Source: Gammaproteobacteria bacterium
Lineage (GTDB): Bacteria > Pseudomonadota > Gammaproteobacteria > Magnimaribacterales > AG-339-G14
Assembly: GCA_003331625.1 (NCBI GenBank)
Contig: QOPF01000004.1
Location: 1 to 64,000, forward strand
Direction of reading: 5' to 3'
Length of the DNA stretch: 64,000 nucleotides
In this document: one piece after another, positions 48,504 through 59,407 of the stretch
Numbering within the stretch: position 1 is the first letter of the stretch
Layout of the letters: each line of letters begins with the position of its first letter
The notes under the pieces: model-generated
Seen by the model: only the letters and a program-made list of their open reading frames with translations
Told to the model about the DNA's origin: nothing
The model's database searches: none
Translations under genes and position numbers: made by a program

Positions 48504-49769
48504 ATGAAAGTCCTAGTCATAGGTTCTGGAGGAAGAGAACATGCGCTAGTTTGGAAACTCGCCCAAAGTAATTTATGTACAAAAATTTATGCTGCTCCAG
48601 GAAATGCCGGTACTTCTGATGAACCCAAAACAGAAAATGTTGATTTAAATTCCGAAGATTTAGATGGTCTACTTGCTTTTGCAAAAACCAAAGAAATAGA
48701 TCTTACAATTGTTGGTCCAGAAGCTCCTTTAGTTCTTGGCTTAATCGATTTATTCGAAAAAAATAATCTACTTTGCTTGGGTCCGAATAAACTCGCTGCT
48801 CAAATGGAAGGTTCCAAAATATTCATGAAAGATGTTTTAAAAAAAGGGAACATTCCTACTGCAACTTATGAAGTATTTTCGGATCCAAAGCTAGCAAAAG
48901 AATTTCTAGAAAAGTGTGACATTCCTATTGTCTTAAAAGCTGATGGACTTGCAGGTGGGAAAGGTGTGATTGTTGCTTTTTCTAGAGAAGAAGCTTTGGA
49001 AGCACTTAATTCTTTAATGATCGAACAAAAACTTGGATCTGCTGGAGATAATCTTGTTATTGAAGAGTTTTTAAAAGGTGAAGAAGCAAGTTTTATTGTG
49101 CTATGTGATGGTGAAAGTGTTATTCCTTTAGCAAGCTCTCAGGATCATAAACAAAGAGATGACGGCGACCACGGACCAAATACAGGCGGAATGGGAGCTT
49201 ATTCCCCTACTCCTTTAATTACAGAAGAATTTAATGCAGAAATTATGAAGGAAATAATTCTCCCGACTTTAGCTGAGCTTAAAAGAAGAGATATAGCCTA
49301 TAAAGGTTTTTTATATGCTGGTTTGATGATCGATGAGCAAGAAATTAAGGTCTTGGAATACAACTGTAGATTTGGGGATCCAGAAACTCAGCCAATATTG
49401 ATGAGAATGAAAAGTGATTTTCTTGATTTATGCTTAAAGGCTGCAAAACAGGAATTAAAAGGAGAGCAGATTAAGTGGGATGAAAGATTTGCTTTAGGTG
49501 TTGTCATGGCTTCAAAAGGCTATCCTGAGAAATATGAGACTGGTTTTCCAATCATGGGAATAAATGAAGAAAATGAAACTACCAAAGTATTTCATTGTGG
49601 AACTAAAAAAGAAGGTGAAGAGATTCTTTCAAATGGTGGTCGAGTTCTTTGTGTCACTGGGTTAGGAAATAATTTAGATGCTGCTTTTGAAAAAGCCTAT
49701 GAAGTAACTTCTAAAATTAGTTGGAATGGCGCCTTTTATAGAAAAGACATTGGAAAAAGAAATCAGTAA
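48504..49769 (+). CDS. purD: Phosphoribosylamine-glycine ligase
   Basis: VLVIGSGGREHALVWKLAQS, KADGLAGGKGVIVA, DHKQRDDGDHGPNTGGMGAYSP, LEYNCRFGDPETQ. Confidence 0.97.
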   Translation: MKVLVIGSGGREHALVWKLAQSNLCTKIYAAPGNAGTSDEPKTENVDLNSEDLDGLLAFAKTKEIDLTIVGPEAPLVLGLIDLFEKNNLLCLGPNKLAAQMEGSKIFMKDVLKKGNIPTATYEVFSDPKLAKEFLEKCDIPIVLKADGLAGGKGVIVAFSREEALEALNSLMIEQKLGSAGDNLVIEEFLKGEEASFIVLCDGESVIPLASSQDHKQRDDGDHGPNTGGMGAYSPTPLITEEFNAEIMKEIILPTLAELKRRDIAYKGFLYAGLMIDEQEIKVLEYNCRFGDPETQPILMRMKSDFLDLCLKAAKQELKGEQIKWDERFALGVVMASKGYPEKYETGFPIMGINEENETTKVFHCGTKKEGEEILSNGGRVLCVTGLGNNLDAAFEKAYEVTSKISWNGAFYRKDIGKRNQ

Positions 49770-49772
49770 ATA

Positions 49773-50555
49773 TTAGACAAGAATTTCTTTAAGGGCTTTG
49801 CCCGGACTTGGCTCTCGCATAAAACTTTCGCCAATAAGAAAGCTATGAATGCCTTGCTCTTTGGAAGATAAAATATCCTCTCTTGTACTAATACCGCTTT
49901 CAGAAACTACAACCACATCTTTGGATATTTGCTTAGCTAGTTCGATTGCTAAATTTTTATCGACCTCAAACGTTGTCAGATCTCTATTATTGATACCGAC
50001 CAACTTAGGATCGATGGACAAAGCTATATTTAATTCATCTTCCGAGTGAACTTCAATCAAAACATCCAGATTTAACTCTTCTGCCAATTGAGAAAAGTCC
50101 TTCAACTGGACTAAATCAAGGGCAGCAACTATCAAAAGTATACAGTCTCCTCCTGAGGCTTTAGTTTCGTATATTTGATATGGCTCAATCATGAAATCTT
50201 TTCTTAAAATTGGTAATGTACAGATGTTTCTTACCATATCTAGGTACTCTAATTTTCCTTGGAAAAATGGTTCATCTGTGAGGATACTTAAAGAAGTAGC
50301 GCCATTTACTTCATAATCTTCTGCAATCTTTTTTGGTTCAAAATCCTGCCTTATAAGGCCTTTGCTGGGTGATGCCTTTTTAATTTCAGCAATAATAGCT
50401 GTTTCTTCCTTAAAAACTTTAGTTGAAATTGCCTCAATAAAGCCTCTTTTCTCATATTTTTCAAAATCTTCCTCTAAAGATGAAATCGGCCTATATGAAC
50501 TAGACTTTTTAACTGTTTCTTTAGTAGTTTCTATTATTTTATTAAGCTGATTCAT
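49773..50555 (-). CDS. trpC: Indole-3-glycerol phosphate synthase
   Basis: IIAEIKKASPSKGLIRQDF, ATSLSILTDEPFFQG, LRKDFMIEPYQIYE, VGINNRDLTTFEVD. Confidence 0.96.
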   Translation of the reverse strand: MNQLNKIIETTKETVKKSSSYRPISSLEEDFEKYEKRGFIEAISTKVFKEETAIIAEIKKASPSKGLIRQDFEPKKIAEDYEVNGATSLSILTDEPFFQGKLEYLDMVRNICTLPILRKDFMIEPYQIYETKASGGDCILLIVAALDLVQLKDFSQLAEELNLDVLIEVHSEDELNIALSIDPKLVGINNRDLTTFEVDKNLAIELAKQISKDVVVVSESGISTREDILSSKEQGIHSFLIGESFMREPSPGKALKEILV

Positions 50556-51573
50556 TGAAATTGTTGGAAAAGGTAGCTAATTCTTTAAGCTTATCTAAAG
50601 CTGATCCTGACTTTATTACATCAATTGCTATCTCAAATGCTTTTTCAAAGCTACCTACTAAGTCAGATACATAAATTACAGCAGCAGCATTTAAACTTGT
50701 TATATCTTCTCCAGATTTAAAACCTTTGTTTTGAAGAGTTGTTTTTATCAGTTCCAGACTCTCTGAAGGGGAGCCTATTTGTAGATCATTTAAATCTTCT
50801 TGATGAATATCAAAATCTTTTGGATTAATTTCATATTCTTTTATTTTATTATTTTCCAATTCCGCCACTAATGTTTTATCTGCCGAACTAATTTCATCAA
50901 GACCATCTTTAGAATGAAAAACCATTGCTTTGATGGTTCCAAGGTTCTTTAAAGATTCTGCAACAGGTAAAACCCATTTAGGATCATAAACTCCAATACA
51001 TTGTCTTTTCGCACCTGCGGGATTTGTAAGTGGCCCAAGTAAATTGAATATAGTTTTATCAGCAATTCGTTTTCTTGCTGGCATTACATATTTCATTCCC
51101 GGATGAAAATTTTGAGCAAACATAAATCCAATTCCAATTTCTTCAATGCATTTTGCAACTTGATTTGGACTAAGACTCAAATTCACATTAGCTACTTCTA
51201 AGACGTCAGCACTTCCACTTTTTCCAGTTGCAGTCCTATTACCATGTTTTGCAATTTTTACTTTTGCCGCTGCTGATACCAGACCTGCTGTTGTAGATAC
51301 GTTCATCATACTTTTCCCAAGACCTCCTGTTCCGCAACAGTCAACAAGATTGTCTCTCACTTTCAAATCAACTTTTAAGGAAGCAGCTCGCATAGCTAAA
51401 ACAGCTCCAGTTAATTCGTCTGATGTTTCTCCTTTTGCCGAAAGACTAAGAAGAAAGTTTTCAATCTCTTGATCTGAAATCTTTCCAAAAAAAATTTCTT
51501 GCATGACATGAGCGGTTTCTTCTTGAGAAAGATTTTTTGAGGAAACTTTAGATATGATTTCAGTTGAGTTCAT
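50542..51573 (-). CDS. trpD: Anthranilate phosphoribosyltransferase
   Basis: DCCGTGGLGKSMMNVSTTAGLVSAAAKVKIAKHGNRTATGKSGSADVLE, RTIFNLLGPLTNPA-like. Confidence 0.96.
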   Translation of the reverse strand: MNSTEIISKVSSKNLSQEETAHVMQEIFFGKISDQEIENFLLSLSAKGETSDELTGAVLAMRAASLKVDLKVRDNLVDCCGTGGLGKSMMNVSTTAGLVSAAAKVKIAKHGNRTATGKSGSADVLEVANVNLSLSPNQVAKCIEEIGIGFMFAQNFHPGMKYVMPARKRIADKTIFNLLGPLTNPAGAKRQCIGVYDPKWVLPVAESLKNLGTIKAMVFHSKDGLDEISSADKTLVAELENNKIKEYEINPKDFDIHQEDLNDLQIGSPSESLELIKTTLQNKGFKSGEDITSLNAAAVIYVSDLVGSFEKAFEIAIDVIKSGSALDKLKELATFSNNFNESA

Positions 51574-52136
51574 ATTGTATTTAAAAAATTAGAAAGAAGC
51601 TTTTTCCCATCTTCGGTCATGATTGATTCTGGATGAAACTGAACTCCACTAACGTTCAATTTCGAATGCTGAATTCCCATGACAGAACCATCTTTAGTTC
51701 GAGCATTGATTATGAAATCTTTCGAAAGTGTTTTCTCTTCAATAACCAATGAATGATATCTGGTTGCAGTGAAATTTTTGGACATATCTTGAAATAGATA
51801 ATTGCCGTCATGGAGTATTTCAGAGGTCTTACCATGCATAAGTTCTTTAGCTTTTATGATGTTTGCACCAAAGACTGCGCCAATGGCTTGATGTCCCAAA
51901 CATACGCCTAGAATAGGCTTGTTTTCCTTAAAAGATTCAATAACTTGCATAGATATCCCAGACTCTTTTGGAGTACAAGGTCCTGGGGAAATTACGATAT
52001 ATTTTGGGTCTAGTTTCTTTATTTCTTCTATTGTTATTTGGTCATTTCTAAAGGTATGAACCTCTTGACCTAACTCTCCAAAGTATTGGACTAAATTGTA
52101 AGTAAAAGAGTCGTAATTATCGATCATCAACAACAT
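51570..52136 (-). CDS. trpG: Anthranilate synthase component II (glutamine amidotransferase)
   Basis: LMIDNYDSFTYNLVQYFGELG, ISPGPCTPKESGIS, ILGVCLGHQAIG, GVQFHPESIMTEDGK. Confidence 0.96.
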   Translation of the reverse strand: MLLMIDNYDSFTYNLVQYFGELGQEVHTFRNDQITIEEIKKLDPKYIVISPGPCTPKESGISMQVIESFKENKPILGVCLGHQAIGAVFGANIIKAKELMHGKTSEILHDGNYLFQDMSKNFTATRYHSLVIEEKTLSKDFIINARTKDGSVMGIQHSKLNVSGVQFHPESIMTEDGKKLLSNFLNTI

Positions 52137-53588
52137 TTATGAACCTATATTATCTATCGCTTTTACTATTGCCATGGATTTATTATTCACTTCTTCCCAT
52201 TCTTTCTCAGCAATAGAATCTGCAACTATACCGCCGCCTGCTCCAACGTAAATTTTATTATCTTTGATGACTGCGCTTCTAATCACAATAGCAGTATCCA
52301 TATTTCCTGACCAAGATATATACCCTACTGCTCCGCCATATATTCTTCTTCTAGAAACTTCCAGTTCATCAATAATTTCCATAGCTCTAACTTTAGGAGC
52401 ACCAGTCAAAGTTCCAGCCGGAAATGTTGCTCTTAATGCTGCTATGGGAGATATGTTATCTCTAACTTTTCCCACAACATTTGAAACCAAATGCATAACA
52501 TGCGAGTACCTTTCTATTATCATTTTTTCATTAGTATTTACTGAGCCAATTTCAGCAACTCTGCCAATATCATTTCGTCCTAAATCTATCAGCATCAAAT
52601 GTTCTGCTAATTCCTTAGGATCATTTTTAAGTTCATTTTCAAGTTGCTTATCTTCCTCTTCATTCTTTCCTCTGGGTTTTGTTCCTGCAATTGGCCTGAC
52701 TGTAATATCGCCACGTTCAAGTCTCACTAAAATTTCTGGAGAAGACCCAACTAATTGGTAGTCTCCGAAATCGAAGAAAAACATATAAGGGGAAGGATTT
52801 AATTTTCTAAGAGATTTATAAAGCTCGAAAGGAGGTAGATCAAAATCTGCAGATCTTTCTTGAGCAAATACAACTTGCATTACATCGCCTTCAACTATGT
52901 AATCTTTTATTTTTTTAATACGCTTCGAATATTCCTCGAAATTCATATTAGATTCAAAATTAATTTCTTTCTTTTCTAACATTTTAATTTCTTCTAAAGT
53001 TTCTATTGATTCGAGTTCTTTAATTAAGGCTTCAATTTCAGAAAAAGTTTTTTCATAAGAATTTGCTATTGCAGGATCTACGAAGAAAACAATTTCGAGC
53101 GTTTTTTCTAAATTGTCAAAAATCATTACTTTGTCAGATATAAGTAAATTTATATCTTCTATTTCATGTTTCGGCTTAGAAGAGTTTTCCGAAAGTTTAT
53201 TTTCTATCAATCTAATGGTTTCATAGCCAAAAAATCCTACTAATCCTCCAGAAAAAATTGGTAATTTTCCGTTTTCAGGGTAAAAATTTTCTTTAAGGTA
53301 GTTTTCAATAAACTTTAAAGGGTCTGTAGCTGATTTTTTTTCTTTTTTTCCGTTAATAGTTAGGTAAATTTCATCATTTTTTACCTTAATTGAAGAATCT
53401 GAAGGTAAACCGATAATTGAATATCTACCCCATTTCATGTCTAATTCTGCAGATTCAAGAAAATAGGAGCCTTTAGACTTAAATTTCTCAAAAATATCAA
53501 TAGGCAAAAGGGTTTCGGCCTTAATTTTTTTTGATAAAGGTACACGATTATATGTACCTTTATTATTATAAAATTCTTTTTCTTCCAT
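52137..53588 (-). CDS. trpE: Anthranilate synthase component I
   Basis: GDVMQVVFAQERSADF, SPEILVRLERGDITVRPIAGTKPRG, DLGRNDIGRVAE, GTLTGAPKVRAMEII. Confidence 0.96.
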   Translation of the reverse strand: MEEKEFYNNKGTYNRVPLSKKIKAETLLPIDIFEKFKSKGSYFLESAELDMKWGRYSIIGLPSDSSIKVKNDEIYLTINGKKEKKSATDPLKFIENYLKENFYPENGKLPIFSGGLVGFFGYETIRLIENKLSENSSKPKHEIEDINLLISDKVMIFDNLEKTLEIVFFVDPAIANSYEKTFSEIEALIKELESIETLEEIKMLEKKEINFESNMNFEEYSKRIKKIKDYIVEGDVMQVVFAQERSADFDLPPFELYKSLRKLNPSPYMFFFDFGDYQLVGSSPEILVRLERGDITVRPIAGTKPRGKNEEEDKQLENELKNDPKELAEHLMLIDLGRNDIGRVAEIGSVNTNEKMIIERYSHVMHLVSNVVGKVRDNISPIAALRATFPAGTLTGAPKVRAMEIIDELEVSRRRIYGGAVGYISWSGNMDTAIVIRSAVIKDNKIYVGAGGGIVADSIAEKEWEEVNNKSMAIVKAIDNIGS

Positions 53589-53999
53589 TCAATTTAAGCT
53601 TAATTTTGCATTATTTCTGATTTTATTCTTTAAAAACCAATCTTTTGGTAATTCCAAGGCATATTTAGCAGGTTCTGAAGAACATACAGATTTAGTAGAT
53701 TTTGGAAATAAATTTTTCATTTCAATCAAACTCATATCTTCTCGAAAGAATCCGAGATCTAATGGAATAAAAGTATTTTTCATCCACATGCATCTTTTTT
53801 CTTCTTTTTTCCAAATAAATAGCATTCCATCAATATCAGTTAGTTTCCTTCTATACATTAGACCTTTGGCCTTCTCAGCTTTTGTTAGAGCTAATTCTAC
53901 GCATAAATCGACCTTCCCAATAGAAATGGGTTTGCATTCTTCTTTATCATTTGCATATGAAATAGAAATGAAAAATAAGAGAGCGAATAAGTTAATCAA
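53589..53999 (-). CDS. DUF192 family secreted protein
   Basis: [51 protein letters not shown]. Confidence 0.88.
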   Translation of the reverse strand: MINLFALLFFISISYANDKEECKPISIGKVDLCVELALTKAEKAKGLMYRRKLTDIDGMLFIWKKEEKRCMWMKNTFIPLDLGFFREDMSLIEMKNLFPKSTKSVCSSEPAKYALELPKDWFLKNKIRNNAKLSLN

Positions 54000-54660
54000 T
54001 TAAAGACTTAAATTTTGTGATTGTATCTTTATAATTTTCTTCATTAAAAATTGCTGATCCAGCAACAAAAGTATCCGCACCAGATTCTGAAATCTTAGAT
54101 ATATTATCTACTTTTACTCCTCCATCTATTTCTAACCTTATTTTTTTATTTAAATCATCAATGGTTTTACGAAGCTCTGAAATCTTATCAAGTACTTCAG
54201 GGATAAAAGCTTGTCCGCCAAAACCTGGAAAGACGCTCATCAATAAAACCATATATAAATCTTCAATATATGGATTTAGGACGTCAAGAGAAATATCAGG
54301 GTTTACAACTAAACCAGGTTTACAGCCTAAATCTGAAATAAGCGATAGAGATTTTTCAGGATCTTTTGAAGCTTCTGGATGAAATGTTATGGATGACGCT
54401 CCTGCGTCTGCAAACATTTTAATTAGATCGTCTACTGGTTCTACCATCAGATGAACATCTAGATGATTTTCAATTCCATAGTCTCTTAAAGATTTACAAA
54501 CCATAGGTCCAATAGTTAGATTCGGGACAAAGTGGTTATCCATGACATCAAAATGAATCCATTCGGCACCGGCTTCTAATACATTTTCGACTTCTTTGCC
54601 TAAATTAGCAAAATCAGCAGAGAGAATTGATGGAGCGATAATATTATTTTGTTTTGCCAT
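53992..54660 (-). CDS. rpe: Ribulose-phosphate 3-epimerase
   Basis: [66 protein letters not shown]. Confidence 0.96.
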   Translation of the reverse strand: MAKQNNIIAPSILSADFANLGKEVENVLEAGAEWIHFDVMDNHFVPNLTIGPMVCKSLRDYGIENHLDVHLMVEPVDDLIKMFADAGASSITFHPEASKDPEKSLSLISDLGCKPGLVVNPDISLDVLNPYIEDLYMVLLMSVFPGFGGQAFIPEVLDKISELRKTIDDLNKKIRLEIDGGVKVDNISKISESGADTFVAGSAIFNEENYKDTITKFKSLID

Positions 54661-55441
54661 ATACTTTTAAAAGAGATTCTACTTTTTTTACATCTTCCTG
54701 AGTATTAATATTTATAAAAATACCCTGTTCAAATTGTTCTTCTTTATAGTTCTCAAGGTATATCTCACCGGTGACTAAATTATTTGAAGCAGCGCTAAAA
54801 AGGTAATCGCGCCAAAGTTCTATGGGGGCTGAAATTGAAGAATCCTGAATTAAAAGAGGATTGATAATTGAAATCCCTGAATAGGTAAAGCCCTCTATAC
54901 CCAATGCTGAATCATATGGCTTAATGAATTGGGGATAATTACCAAAATTATTCTTTGAATTAGAATTTATAAAATAAAAATCTGAATTTTTACCTTTGAA
55001 TCTAAAATCATCAGAATATCCAATTGCAAGTAAATGTGCTGCAATTACCCGATCAGATAAATTAAAGTTTTCACTCCAGTCTTGTTTAATTAGATCAACA
55101 AAAGAATAATTTGTATAAATATCTCCTGATATCAACAGAAAAGGATCTGTGCCTATTAATTCTTTTGCTTTTAAAAGTGCTCCACCGGTACCCATTATTT
55201 CTATTTCTTTAGAAACAGAAATTTGCATCTCAAAGAATTTGTTATCAATTAAATATTTTTCTACCTCCTCTGTTTTATGATGGAGATTAATAATTACCTC
55301 ATCAATTCCTGCTAGTTTTAAGTTTTTTAAGTGCCTTTCTAGAAGAGTTTCGCCATTTATTTGCATCAGGCATTTTGGCTTGTCTTTTGTTAGGGAGCCC
55401 ATTCTTGATCCAAACCCTGCGCATAAGATGAAGGCTTTCAT
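54644..55441 (-). CDS. murU: MurNAc-1-phosphate uridylyltransferase-like nucleotidyltransferase
   Basis: [38 protein letters not shown]; adjacent to AmgK-like kinase. Confidence 0.85.
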   Translation of the reverse strand: MKAFILCAGFGSRMGSLTKDKPKCLMQINGETLLERHLKNLKLAGIDEVIINLHHKTEEVEKYLIDNKFFEMQISVSKEIEIMGTGGALLKAKELIGTDPFLLISGDIYTNYSFVDLIKQDWSENFNLSDRVIAAHLLAIGYSDDFRFKGKNSDFYFINSNSKNNFGNYPQFIKPYDSALGIEGFTYSGISIINPLLIQDSSISAPIELWRDYLFSAASNNLVTGEIYLENYKEEQFEQGIFININTQEDVKKVESLLKVYGKTK

Positions 55442-56406
55442 TTTATTATCTTAAGAAAATTTGAAAAATCTTTTAATTCTTCATATGAACTCATCGATTC
55501 GATGAGATAATTTAAAATGACCGGAAAATCTTTCAATCTATCTTTTCTATTTAGAGTAGAAGAAACTTGAGAAAGTTTTCCTAAGATTCTTATTTGTCTT
55601 TGCATTGCACATATTTCGATATCCTCTTTTAATTTTTTTAAAGAAGAAACCTTTATATTCGAGTTATTTTTTAAGTAATAGTTCAACCACTCATCGATCT
55701 GACTTTTACTCCATTCCATATAAAGATCTTTCGTTATTGAAGCTAAATCAATAGCATAAGGAGCTATCATGGCATCTTGGAAATCCAAGACTCCTGTTTT
55801 TGAGGATTCAAGATAAATTAGATTTCTAGTTTCAAAGTCATAATGTGATATGCACAATTGCATGTCATAAAATTTTTTCAAAATAAAATCATATCCTTCA
55901 TTGATAATTTGAAATGGTATTTTTTTATCTTCTATCCCAAGGTGTTTCTTACAAAAAAATTCAATAAATAATTCTTTATTTAACAGAGATTTTTTTGAAT
56001 CAAACCTATCGAATATATTTTCGTTCATCTCAACACCTTGGATGAGAATCATTTGATCAATTGCTGATTTTATATATTCAGAAGCATTGTTATGATTAAT
56101 GTTAAATTGAAATAAATTATCTGAGAAATCTTCGATAATTAAATGCCCTAAGTCATCATTCCTAAAATAAATTTCTGGAACTTTTACGTTGAAAGATCTA
56201 AATACATCTGCCTTTTCACAAAAAGCATTAATACTTTCATCTATGCCGCTCGGAACATACATTAAAATAAAAGTTTTTTCTTCAGAATTAAATCTAAAAT
56301 AGTCTCTTTGGCTAGATTCTGTTCTTAATTTAGAGAAATTAAATTTTTTTTCTGTCTCGAAACAGGAACTTACCCAATAGGAGGAATCTTCAGAGACCAA
56401 ATCCAC
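55438..56406 (-). CDS. amgK: AmgK-like aminoglycoside phosphotransferase-family (amino)sugar kinase
   Basis: RDYFRF..., CISHYDFETRNLIYLESSKTGVLDFQDAMIAPYAIDLASITKD. Confidence 0.82.
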   Translation of the reverse strand: MDLVSEDSSYWVSSCFETEKKFNFSKLRTESSQRDYFRFNSEEKTFILMYVPSGIDESINAFCEKADVFRSFNVKVPEIYFRNDDLGHLIIEDFSDNLFQFNINHNNASEYIKSAIDQMILIQGVEMNENIFDRFDSKKSLLNKELFIEFFCKKHLGIEDKKIPFQIINEGYDFILKKFYDMQLCISHYDFETRNLIYLESSKTGVLDFQDAMIAPYAIDLASITKDLYMEWSKSQIDEWLNYYLKNNSNIKVSSLKKLKEDIEICAMQRQIRILGKLSQVSSTLNRKDRLKDFPVILNYLIESMSSYEELKDFSNFLKIIK

Positions 56407-56408
56407 TT

Positions 56409-57269
56409 CTAACTATTCTTCGCAGCATCCGGCGGAGGGATGTTGTCAGGAACAAAGAAATCTGGAGCTAATTGGGAAAAAGGAACTTCAGCATATTTTG
56501 AAAAATCTGTGACTCCATTATCAGCAAGTAGATTATCGTCTATACAAAAATTACCAGTAAATTCTTTTGAATCCTTGGTAAGAATTACATAGGCAGCATC
56601 AGCCATAATCTCTGGAGTTCTCGAAACCTTAACTAATTCCTCTCCGCCTAATATATTTTTCACAGCAGCTGTTGCAATGGCTGTTCTTGGCCATAATGCA
56701 TTAACTGCAATTCCTTTTTCTTTAAATTCTTCTGCCATTCCTAAAACACAGAGGCTCATTCCAAATTTTGCTATCGAATATGCGACATGATTTGAAAACC
56801 ATTTTGAATTCATATCTAGAGGTGGAGATAAATTTAATATATGTGGATTTTCTGATTTTAGCAGATAGGGAATACATTTTTTTGAAGTCAAAAAGGTTCC
56901 TCTAGCATTTATTTGATTCATTAAATCGTACCTTTTCATATCTGTTTGAAGAGTATTTGTTAATTGTATTGCACTGGCATTATTCACGCATATGTCTATG
57001 CCTCCAAAATGATCGGCACCATTTTTTACAGCTGTTTCTAATTGATCTTCATACCTAACATCACACAATACTGGGAAAGCTTTTCCTCCAGCTTTTTCAA
57101 TTTCATCCGCGGCGGTATAAATCGTTCCTGGAAGCTTTGGATGGGGCTCTGCTGTTTTAGCTGCTAAAATTATATTAGCTCCATCTTGCGCAGCCCTTTT
57201 TGCTATTGCTAATCCTATGCCCCTAGATGCACCTGAAATAAATAAAGTTTTATTCGTTAAATTACTCAT
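56409..57269 (-). CDS. SDR family NAD(P)-dependent oxidoreductase
   Basis: LFISGASRGIGLAIAKRAAQDGANIIL, CVNNASAIQLT, HVAYSIAKFGMSLCVLGMAEEFKEKGIAVNALWPRTAI. Confidence 0.92.
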   Translation of the reverse strand: MSNLTNKTLFISGASRGIGLAIAKRAAQDGANIILAAKTAEPHPKLPGTIYTAADEIEKAGGKAFPVLCDVRYEDQLETAVKNGADHFGGIDICVNNASAIQLTNTLQTDMKRYDLMNQINARGTFLTSKKCIPYLLKSENPHILNLSPPLDMNSKWFSNHVAYSIAKFGMSLCVLGMAEEFKEKGIAVNALWPRTAIATAAVKNILGGEELVKVSRTPEIMADAAYVILTKDSKEFTGNFCIDDNLLADNGVTDFSKYAEVPFSQLAPDFFVPDNIPPPDAAKNS

Positions 57270-57349
57270 GTTTGTTCCCTCAAAATAATTATTTTAAACA
57301 GAATATAAATTCTGTATATCTCTAAAATTAAATTATATAAAAGGTTAAA

Positions 57350-59407
57350 ATGAAAGACTTGAATAAACAATTTTCTCTTATCCTTTTATACGCTCTTTTA
57401 TTTCAGGGATTATACGCTGTAGAAATTGAATTTAATGCAGATAAAACTTTGCTAGATTCAAAGAAAGAAATTCTTGAGTTGGAAGGAAATGTCTCTTTGA
57501 AATATCAGGCTTTAATCTTTGAAGCAGATAAAATTTTTTTTGATAAAAAAAATGATATGTTTTCTGGAAATGAGCTTAAGTTTTCTTCACTAGATAATTT
57601 TTTTTATGGTGCAGCGAATATTGTTGAATTTTCAAAAACTAAATTAACACTGAAAGAGGTTGAATTTTCTACCTGTCCCTGTGAAGAAAAAATTTGGTGG
57701 ATTGAATCCGATGAAGTTAGCTTCAATAACGAAGAGAAGATAGTCTCTTCAATAAATAGCAAAATAGTTGTCCAAGGAAATACTCTTGCCTATCTTAGAA
57801 AGGCTAATTTTCCAATTAGCTCTGAAAGAAAAAGTGGCATTCTTCTTCCTGAAATTGCCATAAATGAAAGATCTGGACTTGATATAAAAGTACCCGTTTA
57901 TATCAACTTAAGAGAGAATCTAGATTTAACAATTGAGCCTAGAATAATGACCCAAAGAGGCTATGGTTTAACAAATGAACTTAGGTATCTTGGAAAGAAT
58001 CATAATGGTTTTTTTAATTCTTCCTTCCTACAAGACGATAAAGAATCTTTTCAAGTGTTAGAAACGGATAATTTGAGATGGTCCTTTAATTTTCTTCATC
58101 AACAAAGGCTTAATAAATCAACTTTTTTTGAGACTAATACTTCTTCAACGAGTGATCCTTTCTATCTTACCGATTTGGGTGGTTTTATGAGCGGTCTTTC
58201 GAGAACTTTATACTTACCTCAGCAAGCTTCTCTTTCATATTTTAAAAAAGATTTTTCAATGCGTCTTGACCTGAACTCTTTTAAATTAACGAATCCTCTT
58301 GCTGTGAATCAATTTCAAAGATTACCGGGTTTAAAATTAAATTATTTTTTTAATAAAAATAATTTTAAGCTCGTACTCAATTCAGATATTGCATATTTTA
58401 ACAAAGGGGGTTCATTTAGAAATAATGAGAAAGAGTCCCTATCAAGAGTCTTGTTCAACCCAAAAGCCTCATATTTATATAATCAAAAAAACTATTTTTT
58501 AGAATCTAGTATTTCATTGCTCTACCAATTTAAAAATCATCAGGGAAATAAAAATACAGAACTTTCTCCGCTTTTCGAATTAAATAATTCTTTGAAATTT
58601 TTTAAATTATCTAAAACAACAAAGATTATTTTAGAACCATATATCAATGTTGCTTTTTCAGATCAAAAAAAAATAATAAATAAATTGAAGATTGATTCAG
58701 GATTAAGATTTAATCCGTTCAAACATAAACAACAATTTGGCAGCTTATTTTTAAGCAACCAAAAAGACATCATGATTGGCACGAAACTAACTCATACAGA
58801 TAAAGCCAATAATCACTTTAAGTTTGAAATAGCAAAATTGTCTACTTTAGGTCAAAAAATTCTTTTTATTGAAGAAAAAAGAATAGATTTACCCGAACCT
58901 TTTTCTTTGAAACTAAAATATAAAACAAATAATGGAATTATTTTTAAGTCCCATCTTTCGTTAGATAGCAAAAATAACTTTAATTTAACCTCAAACTCTA
59001 TCAGCCTAAATTTCAATAAGTATAAGATATTAATAGGTCATTATTTTGCTAGAAATATAGAAATATATAATTTAAATAATAATTCTTTAGAACAAAAAAA
59101 AATAAATTCATTTGAATTTTCTGCAAGTGTACATCTTGCTAAAAATTGGAGCGGAGGATTTAAATTTATAAATGATCTAGAACAAAAAAAGAATGTAAAT
59201 AGTGTACTTTCAATAGATTATGAAAATAAGGGCATGGTGGTAGGACTTGCCTACATGAAATCTTTAGAGCTTGATTGGGTAAGTATTTTGGAAAATGATA
59301 CGTTTAAAGATTATCATAAAGATAGGTTTAGATTGTTTTTTGAACTCAAAGGTCTTGGTTCAATTGGAAAGCCAAAAGAGAGTTATTTAAAAAGAAGAAA
59401 CTTATGA
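57350..59407 (+). CDS. lptD: LPS assembly protein LptD
   Basis: OstA-like N-terminus (ADKTLLDSKKEILELEGNVSLKYQALIFEADKIFFDKKNDMFSG), ISSERKSGILLPEI, beta-barrel; upstream of surA. Confidence 0.92.
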   Translation: MKDLNKQFSLILLYALLFQGLYAVEIEFNADKTLLDSKKEILELEGNVSLKYQALIFEADKIFFDKKNDMFSGNELKFSSLDNFFYGAANIVEFSKTKLTLKEVEFSTCPCEEKIWWIESDEVSFNNEEKIVSSINSKIVVQGNTLAYLRKANFPISSERKSGILLPEIAINERSGLDIKVPVYINLRENLDLTIEPRIMTQRGYGLTNELRYLGKNHNGFFNSSFLQDDKESFQVLETDNLRWSFNFLHQQRLNKSTFFETNTSSTSDPFYLTDLGGFMSGLSRTLYLPQQASLSYFKKDFSMRLDLNSFKLTNPLAVNQFQRLPGLKLNYFFNKNNFKLVLNSDIAYFNKGGSFRNNEKESLSRVLFNPKASYLYNQKNYFLESSISLLYQFKNHQGNKNTELSPLFELNNSLKFFKLSKTTKIILEPYINVAFSDQKKIINKLKIDSGLRFNPFKHKQQFGSLFLSNQKDIMIGTKLTHTDKANNHFKFEIAKLSTLGQKILFIEEKRIDLPEPFSLKLKYKTNNGIIFKSHLSLDSKNNFNLTSNSISLNFNKYKILIGHYFARNIEIYNLNNNSLEQKKINSFEFSASVHLAKNWSGGFKFINDLEQKKNVNSVLSIDYENKGMVVGLAYMKSLELDWVSILENDTFKDYHKDRFRLFFELKGLGSIGKPKESYLKRRNL

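Noticed and set aside
53588-53650. Possible trp attenuator upstream of trpE
   Set aside because: trpE starts directly at the end of the DUF192 gene; no leader peptide with tandem Trp codons
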